Of a DNA stretch of 64,000 bases, positions 16,383-24,615 are shown one piece after another. Origin of the DNA: Yimella sp. cx-51 (GTDB lineage: Bacteria > Actinomycetota > Actinomycetes > Actinomycetales > Dermatophilaceae); contig NZ_CP072113.1 in assembly GCF_017654605.1 (NCBI RefSeq), positions 496,001 to 560,000 of the forward strand, written 5' to 3'. The translations under genes were made by a program, and so were the position numbers. Numbering within the stretch: the stretch's first letter is position 1; the number at the start of each line of letters is the position of its first letter. The notes beneath the pieces were generated by a model. That model did no database searches. It was not told the DNA's origin and saw nothing but the letters and a program-made list of their open reading frames with translations.

Positions 16383-17191
16383 TGGGCACCGAAGAAGCGA
16401 CCGTGGTGACGAAGCCGCGCAAGGCCGCGAAGCGCTCCGCCGCCCCCAAGGCCGACAAGGTGTTGCTCGACGCTGTCGACCTCGCGCGCGAGGCTGCGCT
16501 GTCGATCGCGACGCCCAATGCGGTGGGTGAGCACGAGGGCGCAGTGATGCTCGGTGAGCGCCTCGCGATGCACTACTTCACCTGCACCAACAAGGGCTAC
16601 CACGGTTGGCGTTGGGCGATCGCGGTGGCGCGTGCACCACGAGCCAAGGTCGCAACCGTCTGCGAGACCAACCTGCTCCCCGGTGATGAGGCGTTGTTGT
16701 CACCGGAGTGGGTGCCCTACGACCAGCGCTTGGCGCCGGGCGATGTCGGCCCCGGTGATGTGTTGCCCTACATCGCCGACGACCCCAACCTCGAGCCTGG
16801 TTTCGAAGCCACCGGCGAAGAGGACGTCGACCAGATGGCCTTCTTCGAACTCGGTCTCGGACGCACCCGGGTGCTCTCGCGCGAAGGCCGCGAGAGTGCC
16901 GCGCAGCGCTGGTACGACGGCGACAACGGCCCGGGCGCGGCAGTCGCTACCCAGGCCAAGGGCAACTGCAGCAGCTGCGGCTACTTCCTGCCGATGGCGG
17001 GCGTCCTGCGCCAGAGCTTCGGCGTCTGCGCCAACGAATGGTCCTCCGACGACGGACGCGTGGTCTCCCTCGACCACGGCTGCGGCGCGCACAGCGAGGT
17101 GCACGAAGCGCCGAGCAGGCCCGAGCCCATCGACCCTCCGGTGCTCGACGACTTCGCGATCGACATCGAGGCTGCGTCCGAATCGTCCTGA
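16382..17191 (+). CDS. DUF3027 domain-containing protein
   Basis: A 269-residue cytoplasmic protein of the actinobacterial DUF3027 family. Visible features are the motif YHGWRWAIAVAR, an ETNLLPGDEALLSPEWVP stretch, an acidic DDPNLEPGFE region, and a probable zinc site built from CSSCGYFLP, CANEW and HGCGAHSE. The function is unknown. Its fixed position behind a cold-shock protein and the Cys cluster suggest a role with RNA or translation, but that is inference. Start ATG on the last base of the cold-shock stop. Confidence 0.85.
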   Translation: MGTEEATVVTKPRKAAKRSAAPKADKVLLDAVDLAREAALSIATPNAVGEHEGAVMLGERLAMHYFTCTNKGYHGWRWAIAVARAPRAKVATVCETNLLPGDEALLSPEWVPYDQRLAPGDVGPGDVLPYIADDPNLEPGFEATGEEDVDQMAFFELGLGRTRVLSREGRESAAQRWYDGDNGPGAAVATQAKGNCSSCGYFLPMAGVLRQSFGVCANEWSSDDGRVVSLDHGCGAHSEVHEAPSRPEPIDPPVLDDFAIDIEAASESS

Positions 17192-17197
17192 GTGAGC

Positions 17198-17258
17198 AAA
17201 ATCCGCGTGAGAAGGGCCGTTCGTTAGTGGACGAAGGGCCCTTTCTCGCGCGGATTTT
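17198..17258. terminator. Long bidirectional hairpin between DUF3027 and zwf
   Basis: AAAATCCGCG at 17198 and CGCGGATTTT ending at 17258 are the ends of a nearly perfect inverted repeat of about 21 bp per arm (GAGAAGGGCC against GGGCCCTTTCTC), with an inner TTCGT/ACGAA stem. The A run on one side and T run on the other make it a rho-independent terminator for both convergent genes. Confidence 0.85.
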
Positions 17259-17266
17259 CAGGTGGG

Positions 17267-18715
17267 TCAGCCCTTGTCGGGCTCCAGGTCGCGCCACTGA
17301 CGCTCGAAGGGCAGCCGCCACGCTGTCGGTGCAACCAGCTGGTGGATCTGGTTGGGGCCCCACGACCCCTGCGCGTACGGACGCACCGGCGGTGCGTTGT
17401 CCAGCAGTGGCTGGCTGACCTCCCACAACCGCTCGATGCCGTCGGAGGTGGTGAACAACGTGTGGTCGCCTCGCACGGCGTCGTAGATGAGGCGTTCGTA
17501 GGCCTCCAGCGCAGCGGTCCTGCTCTGGCTCTCCTGCATCTCGAACTGCATCGAGAGTTTGTCGAGCCGGAATCCGGTGCCCGGTCGTTTTCCGTAGAAC
17601 GACAACGACATTCGCGACTTGTCGGCCAGGTCGAAGGTGAGGTGGTCGGGCCCGTGCTGGCTGACGCCGGAGCCGCTGGGGAACATCGACTTCGGGGGCT
17701 CCTTGAAGGCGATCGAGATGATCCGCTTACCTTCCGCCATCCGCTTTCCGGTACGGAGGTAGAACGGCACCCCGGCCCAGCGCCAGTTGTCGATGTAGCA
17801 CTTCAACGCGATGAAGGTCTCGGTCTCCGACTCCGGGGCGACGCCCTCCAGGTCGCGATAGCCGTGGAACTGTCCGCGGACGACGTTCTCCGGCTGGATC
17901 GGCATCATCGACCGGAAGACCTTGTTCTTCTCCTCGGTGATCGCCTGCGATTCAAGGGAAGTGGGCGGCTCCATGGCGGTGAACGCCAACACCTGGAAGA
18001 GGTGGGTCACCACCATGTCGCGGTATGCGCCAGTGGCCTCGTAGAAGTTGGCGCGGGTCTCCAAGCCGAGCGTCTCGGGGACGTCGATCTGGATGTGGTC
18101 GATGAAGTTGCGATGCCAGATCGGCTCGAACAGACCATTGGCGAAGCGGAACGCCAAGATGTTGAGCGCTGCTTCCTTGCCCAGGAAGTGGTCGATGCGG
18201 AAGATCTGCTCCTCTGCGAAGACCTCGTGCAACTCGCGGTTGAGCTCGACGGCGGTGGCCAGGTCGACACCGAAGGGCTTCTCCATGACGACGCGGCTGC
18301 GTTCGGCCAGGCCGGCCTGCTGGATCTCCTTGATCACCGACAGCGCAGCTTTGGGCGGCACGCTCAGGTAGTGCAGGCGACGGGGACGTTCGTCCCCTTC
18401 GTAGCCTTCCTCGGCTTCGGCGACCACGGCCTTGAGCGCGTCCGGGCCGGCGTCGCTACGTACGAAGTAGAGGCGGTCGACGAACTGGTCGAAGCCGTTG
18501 CTGGCCTCGTCCTTGCGGGAGGCGAACTCGTCGACCGCCTTCTTGGCGAACTCGATGAAGCTCTCCCGGGTGTGATCTTCCAGCGAGGTGCCGACGATCC
18601 GGACGTCGTTGAGCAGGCCGCTGCGCCACAGGTGCAGCAGCCCCGGCAGCAGTTTGCGTCGGGCGAGGTCTCCGGTCGCACCGAACAGGACGATGGTTGT
18701 GGGGCGTTCCGACAT
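17267..18715 (-). CDS. zwf: Glucose-6-phosphate 1-dehydrogenase
   Basis: A 482-residue enzyme. The nucleotide loop GATGDLARRK lies at about residues 12-21 and the substrate/catalytic motif RIDHFLGKE at about 173-181 (usually RIDHYLGKE). MVVTHLFQVLAFTAMEPP and the C-terminal NQIHQLVAP are also typical. It oxidises glucose-6-phosphate to the lactone, making NADPH. No tal, tkt, opcA or pgl is nearby, so this copy is not in the usual actinobacterial pentose-phosphate operon and may be a second one. The ATG giving MSERPTTIVLFG was chosen over upstream in-frame codons. Confidence 0.93.
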   Translation of the reverse strand: MSERPTTIVLFGATGDLARRKLLPGLLHLWRSGLLNDVRIVGTSLEDHTRESFIEFAKKAVDEFASRKDEASNGFDQFVDRLYFVRSDAGPDALKAVVAEAEEGYEGDERPRRLHYLSVPPKAALSVIKEIQQAGLAERSRVVMEKPFGVDLATAVELNRELHEVFAEEQIFRIDHFLGKEAALNILAFRFANGLFEPIWHRNFIDHIQIDVPETLGLETRANFYEATGAYRDMVVTHLFQVLAFTAMEPPTSLESQAITEEKNKVFRSMMPIQPENVVRGQFHGYRDLEGVAPESETETFIALKCYIDNWRWAGVPFYLRTGKRMAEGKRIISIAFKEPPKSMFPSGSGVSQHGPDHLTFDLADKSRMSLSFYGKRPGTGFRLDKLSMQFEMQESQSRTAALEAYERLIYDAVRGDHTLFTTSDGIERLWEVSQPLLDNAPPVRPYAQGSWGPNQIHQLVAPTAWRLPFERQWRDLEPDKG

Positions 18716-18829
18716 GGGCACAGTCTGTCGGTTCCGACGCATCCTCGCGACCTCTTGAGGCGGTGATGTCGGGCTCACCCGACACGGGGTTGGCCAGATC
18801 ACGGGATGTCGCTGCGAGGCGGCGGCCCA

Positions 18830-18835
18830 TAGCGT
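18830..18835 (+). promoter_or_regulatory. -10 of the two-component operon (TAGCGT)
   Basis: TAGCGT ends 7 bases before the kinase ATG; leaderless arrangement. Confidence 0.5.
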
Positions 18836-18842
18836 CGATGAC

Positions 18843-20189
18843 ATGATGACGACACCACTTCCGACCCCGTCCCAGAAGCCGGTTATGTCGACGACACACC
18901 AGACGATCCAGCGCCCGCCGCGTCCGCGGGTCGTGCTTCGTCGCACCCCGCGTGACCTGGCCTACTTGATGTTGTCGTGGCCGGCTGCGCTGGTCGGTTT
19001 CGTCGTGGTGGCGAGCCTGATGGGTCTGGTGAGCAGCATCGTCCTCGCACCGGTTGCAGTGCCACTCGCCCTGATCGTCGCGTCGTGGAGCGCCCAGGTC
19101 GAACGCATCCTGTTGCGACGTTTTCAAGGTGTGACGGACGCCGAGGGTTACTACCTGCCGTCCCCACCCGACGCGGGAGTGCTGGCGAAGGCGATGACCA
19201 TCGTCCGCGATCCGCAGCGTTGGCTCGATGTCATCTGGGCCGTCGTCGGGTGGATCGTGGCAACGATCACCTGGATCGTCGCGTTCACGGTGTGGGCCAC
19301 TGCGCTGGGTCTGCTGTTGTGGCCGGCGTGGGGTTGGGCGTTGCCGGACAACGGTGACGGCTCGCTGGCCGCGCTCGTCTTCGGGGCGGAGACGTTCTGG
19401 ACGCAGGCGGTCATCGAGATGTCGTTCGGCATCGTCCTGCTGTGGGTGGCGCCGTGGATCACGGTGGGCATGGCCCGTCTGCAGGGCATGGCATCTCGGG
19501 CGATCCTGTCGAGCCGGTCGCGGCAGCAGGTGATCGAGCAGTTGCGGGTCAGTCGTGATGCCGGGCGTTCGGCGGAGTCGGAGCAGTTGGCGCGGTTGGA
19601 GCGTGACATCCATGACGGACCGCAGCAGCGGCTGGTGCGGTTGAAGCTCGATCTGGCTCGTATCGAACGCCAGCTCGGCCCGGAATCACCTGCAGCACAA
19701 GCACTTCGGGACGCCATCATCAGCACCCAGGAGACTCTGGACGAATTGCGTGCGCTCTCGCGTGGCATTGCCCCGCCCACGTTGACCGAGCTCGGGTTGG
19801 TCGCGGCCGTGCGGCAGGCAGCCACTCGTCCGGTGGTCCCGGTGTCGGTGAGTACCAACCTGCCCGAACAGCCCGGGGTGCTCCCGCCGCACACCGAGCA
19901 AGCCGCGTACTACGTGGTGAGCGAGGCGCTCACGAATGTCGCCAAGCACAGCCAGGCCCGCAACGCGTACGTCGAACTCAACGCCGACGGTCGCGACCTC
20001 GTGGTCGCCGTGACCGACGACGGCATCGGCGGTGCGGAGTTCGGTAAGGGCAGCGGGTTGGCGGGTCTGGCCGAGCGGCTACGTTCGGTGGACGGCCAAC
20101 TCACCGTTGATTCCCCGGCAGGCGGGCCGACCACGCTGCTGGCCCGGATGCCCCACGGACGGAGAACCCATGCGGATCGTGATCGCTGA
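18843..20189 (+). CDS. Sensor histidine kinase, NarL-system type
   Basis: A 448-residue membrane kinase. The first 220 residues hold about four hydrophobic helices of the kind called the putative sensor domain (pfam13796 layout: LAYLMLSWPAALVGFVVV at the front). The phosphoacceptor helix is ERDIHDGPQQRLVRLKLDL (His near residue 258). The ATPase part has SEALTNVAKHSQA (N-box), DDGIGGAEFGKGSGLAGLAE (G1) and a G2-like PAGGPTTL. The signal is unknown. The response regulator starts within its last codons. Confidence 0.92.
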   Translation: MMTTPLPTPSQKPVMSTTHQTIQRPPRPRVVLRRTPRDLAYLMLSWPAALVGFVVVASLMGLVSSIVLAPVAVPLALIVASWSAQVERILLRRFQGVTDAEGYYLPSPPDAGVLAKAMTIVRDPQRWLDVIWAVVGWIVATITWIVAFTVWATALGLLLWPAWGWALPDNGDGSLAALVFGAETFWTQAVIEMSFGIVLLWVAPWITVGMARLQGMASRAILSSRSRQQVIEQLRVSRDAGRSAESEQLARLERDIHDGPQQRLVRLKLDLARIERQLGPESPAAQALRDAIISTQETLDELRALSRGIAPPTLTELGLVAAVRQAATRPVVPVSVSTNLPEQPGVLPPHTEQAAYYVVSEALTNVAKHSQARNAYVELNADGRDLVVAVTDDGIGGAEFGKGSGLAGLAERLRSVDGQLTVDSPAGGPTTLLARMPHGRRTHADRDR

Positions 20190-20820
20190 CGACTCCACAC
20201 TGTTGCGCGAAGGCGTCCAACTGATCCTCACCGATGCCGGTCACGATGTCGTGGCCGGCGTCGGCGATGCGCCCAGCCTCGTCGAGGCGGCGCTGCGGGA
20301 GCGTCCTGATCTGGTGATCACCGACGTCCGCATGCCTCCGCACGGCAAGGACGACGGACTGCGGGCCGCAGTGCAGATCAGGCAGTCCTGGCCGCAGGCC
20401 CGCATCATGGTGCTTTCGCAGTATGTCGTCCAGGCCTATGCCGACCAACTGCTGGCCTCGGGCGCCGAAGGGGTGGGCTACCTGCTCAAGGACCGGATCG
20501 GCGACATCGACGAGTTCCTGGCTGCGGTCGAGCAGGTCGCCTCCGGAGGCACGGTGCTCGACCCGCAGGTCGTCTCCCAGCTCATGACCCGCGCCACCGA
20601 TCCCGTCCAGTCGTTGACGCCGCGGGAGCGGGAGGTGCTCGAACTCATGGCCCAGGGGCTCTCGAACGGTTCGATCGCGGCCCGACTCTTCGTGACCGGG
20701 GGAGCGGTGGAGAAGCACACCCAACGCATCTTCGCCAAGCTCAACCTCTCACCGGACGACTCGGCTGGTCACCGCAGAGTGCTGGCGGTGCTGGCCTACC
20801 TGCGCGGCGCGCAGTCCTGA
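20170..20820 (+). CDS. Response regulator, NarL/LuxR family
   Basis: A 216-residue regulator. Receiver domain: acidic pair in VIADDSTLLREG, phospho-acceptor Asp in LVITDVRMPP (near residue 54), Lys in GYLLKDRI. C-terminal LuxR helix-turn-helix: LTPREREVLELMAQGLSN, then VEKHTQRIFAKLNL. Such regulators bind DNA as dimers after phosphorylation by the cognate kinase. It overlaps the kinase gene by 20 bases, so the pair is translationally coupled. Targets cannot be told from the window. Confidence 0.93.
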   Translation: MRIVIADDSTLLREGVQLILTDAGHDVVAGVGDAPSLVEAALRERPDLVITDVRMPPHGKDDGLRAAVQIRQSWPQARIMVLSQYVVQAYADQLLASGAEGVGYLLKDRIGDIDEFLAAVEQVASGGTVLDPQVVSQLMTRATDPVQSLTPREREVLELMAQGLSNGSIAARLFVTGGAVEKHTQRIFAKLNLSPDDSAGHRRVLAVLAYLRGAQS

Positions 20821-20836
20821 GCGGGGCTCCGGGGCG

Positions 20837-21067
20837 TCAGGCGGCAGAGGCGTTGCCGCGTCCACGGCGCACGTAGACATAACCCAGCAGCCCCAGGACG
20901 ATGCCGTAGACCGGCACCCAGGGCCACCAGTCGCGCTCACCCTCGTGCAGGCTCGGGACGAGCAGGATGACCGCGAGTGCGATCGCCCAGCCGACGATGC
21001 CGAGAAGCGTCACCCGCTGCATGTCGACCTTGATGGGTTCGACCGATTCCCGAGAGTGTTCCGTCAC
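20837..21067 (-). CDS. DUF2530 small membrane protein
   Basis: A 76-residue protein with two hydrophobic helices (about residues 18-37 and 47-64) joined by HEGERDWWPWVP and ending in VRRGRGNASAA. This is the DUF2530 layout, an actinobacterial family of unknown function. It faces the NCS2 purine permease gene across 53 bases, a pairing I regard as typical for the family. Starts at GTG; TACGCT on the minus strand ends 7 bases before it. Confidence 0.75.
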   Translation of the reverse strand: MTEHSRESVEPIKVDMQRVTLLGIVGWAIALAVILLVPSLHEGERDWWPWVPVYGIVLGLLGYVYVRRGRGNASAA

Positions 21068-21074
21068 GATTCCC

Positions 21075-21113
21075 AGCGTAGTAGTGACGGCGAGGTACGA
21101 ACGGGCCTAGTCT
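21075..21113. promoter_or_regulatory. Divergent -10 elements, DUF2530 and NCS2 permease
   Basis: On the minus strand TACGCT (21075-21080) and on the plus strand TAGTCT (21108-21113) each end 7 bases before their start codons. No Shine-Dalgarno sequence is present for either gene. Confidence 0.5.
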
Positions 21114-21120
21114 CGCGGCC

Positions 21121-22593
21121 ATGTCCACAACAATGCCTTCCCCGCGGGCCGGTGCGCTCGACCGCTATTTCAAGATCAGCGAGCGTGGGTCGACGGTCGC
21201 GCGGGAGATCCGCGGTGGCTTCGTCACCTTCTTCACGATGGCCTACATCATCGCGCTCAACCCGCTGATCATCGGCACCGTGAAGGACGGCACCGGGCAG
21301 TACCTCGGTGGCGGTGCGGCACCCAACCTGGCGATGGTCGCTGCCTGTACGGCGTTGGTCGCGGGCATCATGTCGATCGCGATGGGAGCGCTCGCCAACT
21401 ATCCGCTGGCGATCGCAGCAGGCTTGGGGCTCAACGCCTTCGTCGCGTACGGCGTGGCGGCGCTGCCGGGGATGACCTGGAAAGCCGCGATGGGGCTGGT
21501 GGTCTTCGAAGGCATCGTGATTCTCGTGCTGGTGCTCACCGGTTTCCGGGTGGCGGCGTTCAAGGCGCTGCCGGCACCGATGAAGACGGCGATCTCCGTC
21601 GGTATCGGCATGTTCATCTGTTTCATCGGCGTCTACGACGCTGGTTTCGCCCGCGCCGGAGCCGGCACGCCGGTGCAGCTCGGCGTCGACGGCCGCCTGC
21701 AGGGTTGGCCGATCGTGGTCTTCATCGTCGGCTTCTTGCTGCTCATCGCGCTGTCCGTCCGCAAGGTCACCGGCGCGATGCTCATCGCCATCCTCGGCGC
21801 CACCGTGCTGGCGATCATCATCGAGTCGGTCGCGCACATCGGCCCGCGCTTCGTGAACGGCAAGCCCACCAACGACCGCACCTGGTCGCTCAACGTCCCC
21901 GAACTGCCGTCGTCCGTGGTTGCTACGCCCGACTTCTCGCTCGTCGGCCAGGTCGACCTCTTCGGTGGATTCGCCAAGGCCGGCGTGATCGCCGCGCTGC
22001 TGATCATCTTCTCGTTGGTGCTCGCTGACTTCTTCGACACGATGGGGACGATGGTCGCCGTCGGCGCCAAGGGTGACCTGCTCGACAAGGACGGCACCCC
22101 GCAGGACGCGCAGAAGATCCTCGTCGTCGACTCCGTTGCAGCGGCCGCGGGTGGCCTCGGTGGCGTCAGCTCCAACACCGGCTACATCGAGTCAGCCGCT
22201 GGTGTGGGCGACGGCGCTCGTACCGGTCTCGCCTCGATCGTCACCGGCGTCCTCTTCCTACTCGCGACCTTCCTGGCTCCGCTGGTGGAGGTCATCCCGC
22301 ACGAAGCAGCTGCGCCCGCACTGGTCTTCGTGGGCTTCCTGATGATGCAGGAGGTCGGTCAGATCGATTGGCGCGACATCGACGTCGCGCTCCCGGCGTT
22401 CCTCACCATCGCGCTCATGCCCTTCACCTACTCGATCACCGTCGGCATCGGCGCGGGCACGCTCACCTACTTCGCGATCAAGCTCATCCGGGGCAAGTTC
22501 AACGAGATCCCCGTGGTGCTGTGGATCATCTCGATCTGCTTCGTGCTCTACTTCGCGATCGACCCGATCCGGCAGGTCTTCGGCGTCAACTGA
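21121..22593 (+). CDS. NCS2 family permease (guanine/hypoxanthine type)
   Basis: A 490-residue transporter with about 12 to 14 membrane segments. Family features are an N-terminal region ending in FVTFFTMAYIIALNP, the GLGLNAFVAYG segment, LADFFDTMGTMVAVG, and SSNTGYIESAAGVGDGARTG. These match the AzgA/PbuG branch that imports adenine, guanine or hypoxanthine by proton symport. The exact purine is not known. A GC-rich hairpin follows. Confidence 0.92.
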   Translation: MSTTMPSPRAGALDRYFKISERGSTVAREIRGGFVTFFTMAYIIALNPLIIGTVKDGTGQYLGGGAAPNLAMVAACTALVAGIMSIAMGALANYPLAIAAGLGLNAFVAYGVAALPGMTWKAAMGLVVFEGIVILVLVLTGFRVAAFKALPAPMKTAISVGIGMFICFIGVYDAGFARAGAGTPVQLGVDGRLQGWPIVVFIVGFLLLIALSVRKVTGAMLIAILGATVLAIIIESVAHIGPRFVNGKPTNDRTWSLNVPELPSSVVATPDFSLVGQVDLFGGFAKAGVIAALLIIFSLVLADFFDTMGTMVAVGAKGDLLDKDGTPQDAQKILVVDSVAAAAGGLGGVSSNTGYIESAAGVGDGARTGLASIVTGVLFLLATFLAPLVEVIPHEAAAPALVFVGFLMMQEVGQIDWRDIDVALPAFLTIALMPFTYSITVGIGAGTLTYFAIKLIRGKFNEIPVVLWIISICFVLYFAIDPIRQVFGVN

Positions 22594-22613
22594 TCTGCTC
22601 CTCGTTCGGGCCG

Positions 22614-22648
22614 CGGCGCCGGTGCACCCGCTGGGGACACCGGCGCCG
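22614..22648 (+). terminator. Hairpin after the NCS2 permease gene
   Basis: CGGCGCCGGTG and CACCGGCGCCG form a perfect 11-bp stem with a 13-base loop. There is no T tract. Confidence 0.6.
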
Positions 22649-22710
22649 TCGTCCTGTGGTGCCACGAGGTTGGCGGAATCGCTTCACACGGCAGGGGCGC
22701 GCCACCAATG

Positions 22711-22726
22711 TGTGAGCTAGCTCACA
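22711..22726. promoter_or_regulatory. Crp/GlxR-type operator, perfect palindrome
   Basis: TGTGAGCTAGCTCACA is a perfect 16-bp palindrome that matches TGTGA-N6-TCACA and the stricter actinobacterial GlxR/Crp form TGTGANNTANNTCACA at every fixed base. It lies about 70 bases before the surviving part of an acyl-CoA synthetase gene, and so is probably the old control site of that gene or its operon. Confidence 0.7.
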
Positions 22727-22781
22727 ACGGCGCTGTCGTTGCCGTGGGGCGGCATTTCGCACCCGGTGTGCGTCGGCGCAC

Positions 22782-23162
22782 GGCTGGCATCACACCGGAG
22801 ACGTCGGATTCCTGGACGACGACAACTTCCTGTCGATCGTCGACCGCGCCAAAGACATGATCATCACCGGCGGATTCAACGTCTACTCCACCGAGGTCGA
22901 GCAGGCGGTGAGCGCCCACCCGGCCGTGCAGGACTGCGCCGTTATTGGTTTGTCTGACGAAAAATGGGGCGAGAAAGTCGTGGCCGTCGTGCAGGTGCAG
23001 GGCGGTCAGCAGGTCGACCCCAACGAGCTCACGGCGTTCGTGAAGTCGCGGATCGGTTCGGTGAAGACGCCGAAGGAGATCTGGGTGTGGGACGACCTAC
23101 CGCGCTCGAAGGTGGGCAAGGTGCTGAAGGTCGACATCAAGAAGTCGTTCGCCGGCGACTGA
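22782..23162 (+). pseudogene. Acyl-CoA synthetase, 3' remnant
   Basis: The frame reads GWHHTGDVGFLDDDNFLSIV and then DRAKDMIITGGFNVYSTEVE, the hinge and start of the C-terminal domain of a fatty-acyl-CoA (AMP-forming) synthetase. It runs through the lysine region DLPRSKVGKVLKVDIKK to the normal end. Only about 125 of some 500 residues remain; the ATP-binding loop and substrate domain are absent. Upstream in the same frame the homology stops abruptly. An ATG inside (22857) would give a 101-residue protein without activity. The 3' end converges on the oxidoreductase gene. Confidence 0.85.
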
Positions 23163-23173
23163 CTCGCGCTGGG

Positions 23174-24598
23174 TTACCCGGCTGCGGCGAGGTCTTTGAG
23201 GGCAGTCTCGGCGGCGTTGAAACCACCCATTCCGTGCACTCCCGCACCGGGTGGTGTCGCTGCCGAACACAGGTAAAACCCCTGTGCACCAGTGCGATAC
23301 GGGTTACGGGGTGAGCCCGGGCGAAGCACGACCTGGGTGAGCGAGTTGGCACCGGTGGCGATGTCGCCGCCCACGTAGTTGGGGTTGTACTGCTGCAGCT
23401 GCGGCGCCGACCGGCTGAAAGACCCAACGATGCGCTCTCGCATACCGGGAGCGAAGCGTTCGATCTGGTCAAGGATCGCCTCGGTCGCGTCGCCGGTCCA
23501 GTTCGCCGGCACGTGCGCGTAGGCCCAGACCGGGTGGATGTCGCCGACCGAACGGGAAGGATCGGCCAGGTATTGCTGGCCGACGAGCACGAACGGCCGC
23601 TGCGGCATCCGGCCCGCCCAGACGTCCGCCTCGGACCGTGCGATCTCCTGCAGCGTGCCGCCGAGGTGCACGGTGCCTGCTTTGGCGACGTCCGGGTTGC
23701 GCCAGGGCACTCCGCCCTCGACGGCGAGGTCGAGCTTGAACGCACCCGGGCCGAAGCGATAGCCGGCGTAGAGCTTCCGGTCACGAGGCGGTAGGCGGTC
23801 ACCGAGCAGCTGGCCGACTGCCGGGGGCGCGAGATCGAGCAGGACGACGTCGGCTCCGGTCAGTTGTGCGAGGTCGTCGACCCGCACACCGGTTTCGATC
23901 GTGCCGCCGAGTTCGATGATCCGTGCGGCGAGTGCGTCGGCGATGGCCTGTGAACCGCCCTTGGCGACCGGCCAGCCGTACGCGTGGCCCGCGGCGGTGA
24001 GCATCAACCCGACGGATGAGCTCAGCGGACGATTCAGCGGAGCAATGAGGTGGGCAGCCACTCCACCGAAGAGCGCTTTGGCCTGCTCGTCCTTCCAGAT
24101 GCGCGCCAGCGTGGTGGCGGGCAGCAAGGCAGCAGGACCGAACTGCGCCAACGCAATCGGATGGCGGGGGAGGTGGACCACCGGCTGGAAGAGCTCGCGG
24201 GTGAGCAGGTCGAAGTTGCGCACGAGCGGTCCGAAGAGCTGACTCCATGCCGCGCCGTCCCGCCCAAGACCTTCAGCGGTCTGATCGAGCGAGTGATGCA
24301 GCAGACCGGCTGAGCCGTCGTCCAATGGGTGTGCCATCTGCACCGGCGGGAGCAGGAACTCCAGTCCGTTGCGCTCCAGGTGCAAGCTCTGCAGATAGGG
24401 CGAGGCGGCGCCAGTCGGGTGGAAGGCCGAGCAGTCGTCGTGCAGCAGCCCGGGCAGGGTGTGCTGCGAGGTGCGGGTGCCGCCGCCGATGGTGTCGGCC
24501 GCCTCGAGCACGGTCACCGACAGGCCCGCTTCGGCCAGGCGCACCGCACCCGCCAGACCGTTGGGGCCTGATCCGACGACGATCGCTGAGGCGCTCAT
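23174..24598 (-). CDS. NAD(P)/FAD-dependent oxidoreductase (phytoene desaturase-like)
   Basis: A 474-residue flavoprotein. The FAD-binding Rossmann motif VVGSGPNGLAGAVRLAEAG is at the N-terminus with the acidic end VLEAADTIGGGTRT. The C-terminal flavin region PPGAGVHGMGGFNAAETAL is complete. These features place it with the phytoene-dehydrogenase-like and retinol-saturase-like proteins, where the substrate is a long hydrophobic molecule. It begins 17 bases after a truncated thiolase gene on the same strand and probably shares its transcript. It seems intact although both flanking genes are broken. Confidence 0.85.
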   Translation of the reverse strand: MSASAIVVGSGPNGLAGAVRLAEAGLSVTVLEAADTIGGGTRTSQHTLPGLLHDDCSAFHPTGAASPYLQSLHLERNGLEFLLPPVQMAHPLDDGSAGLLHHSLDQTAEGLGRDGAAWSQLFGPLVRNFDLLTRELFQPVVHLPRHPIALAQFGPAALLPATTLARIWKDEQAKALFGGVAAHLIAPLNRPLSSSVGLMLTAAGHAYGWPVAKGGSQAIADALAARIIELGGTIETGVRVDDLAQLTGADVVLLDLAPPAVGQLLGDRLPPRDRKLYAGYRFGPGAFKLDLAVEGGVPWRNPDVAKAGTVHLGGTLQEIARSEADVWAGRMPQRPFVLVGQQYLADPSRSVGDIHPVWAYAHVPANWTGDATEAILDQIERFAPGMRERIVGSFSRSAPQLQQYNPNYVGGDIATGANSLTQVVLRPGSPRNPYRTGAQGFYLCSAATPPGAGVHGMGGFNAAETALKDLAAAG

Positions 24599-24615
24599 GC
24601 GCCCACTGTGGCAGG

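Noticed and set aside
22857-23162. Stand-alone 101-residue gene starting at the internal ATG
   Set aside because: Family homology continues upstream of this ATG to GWHHTGD, so it is the end of a truncated larger gene.
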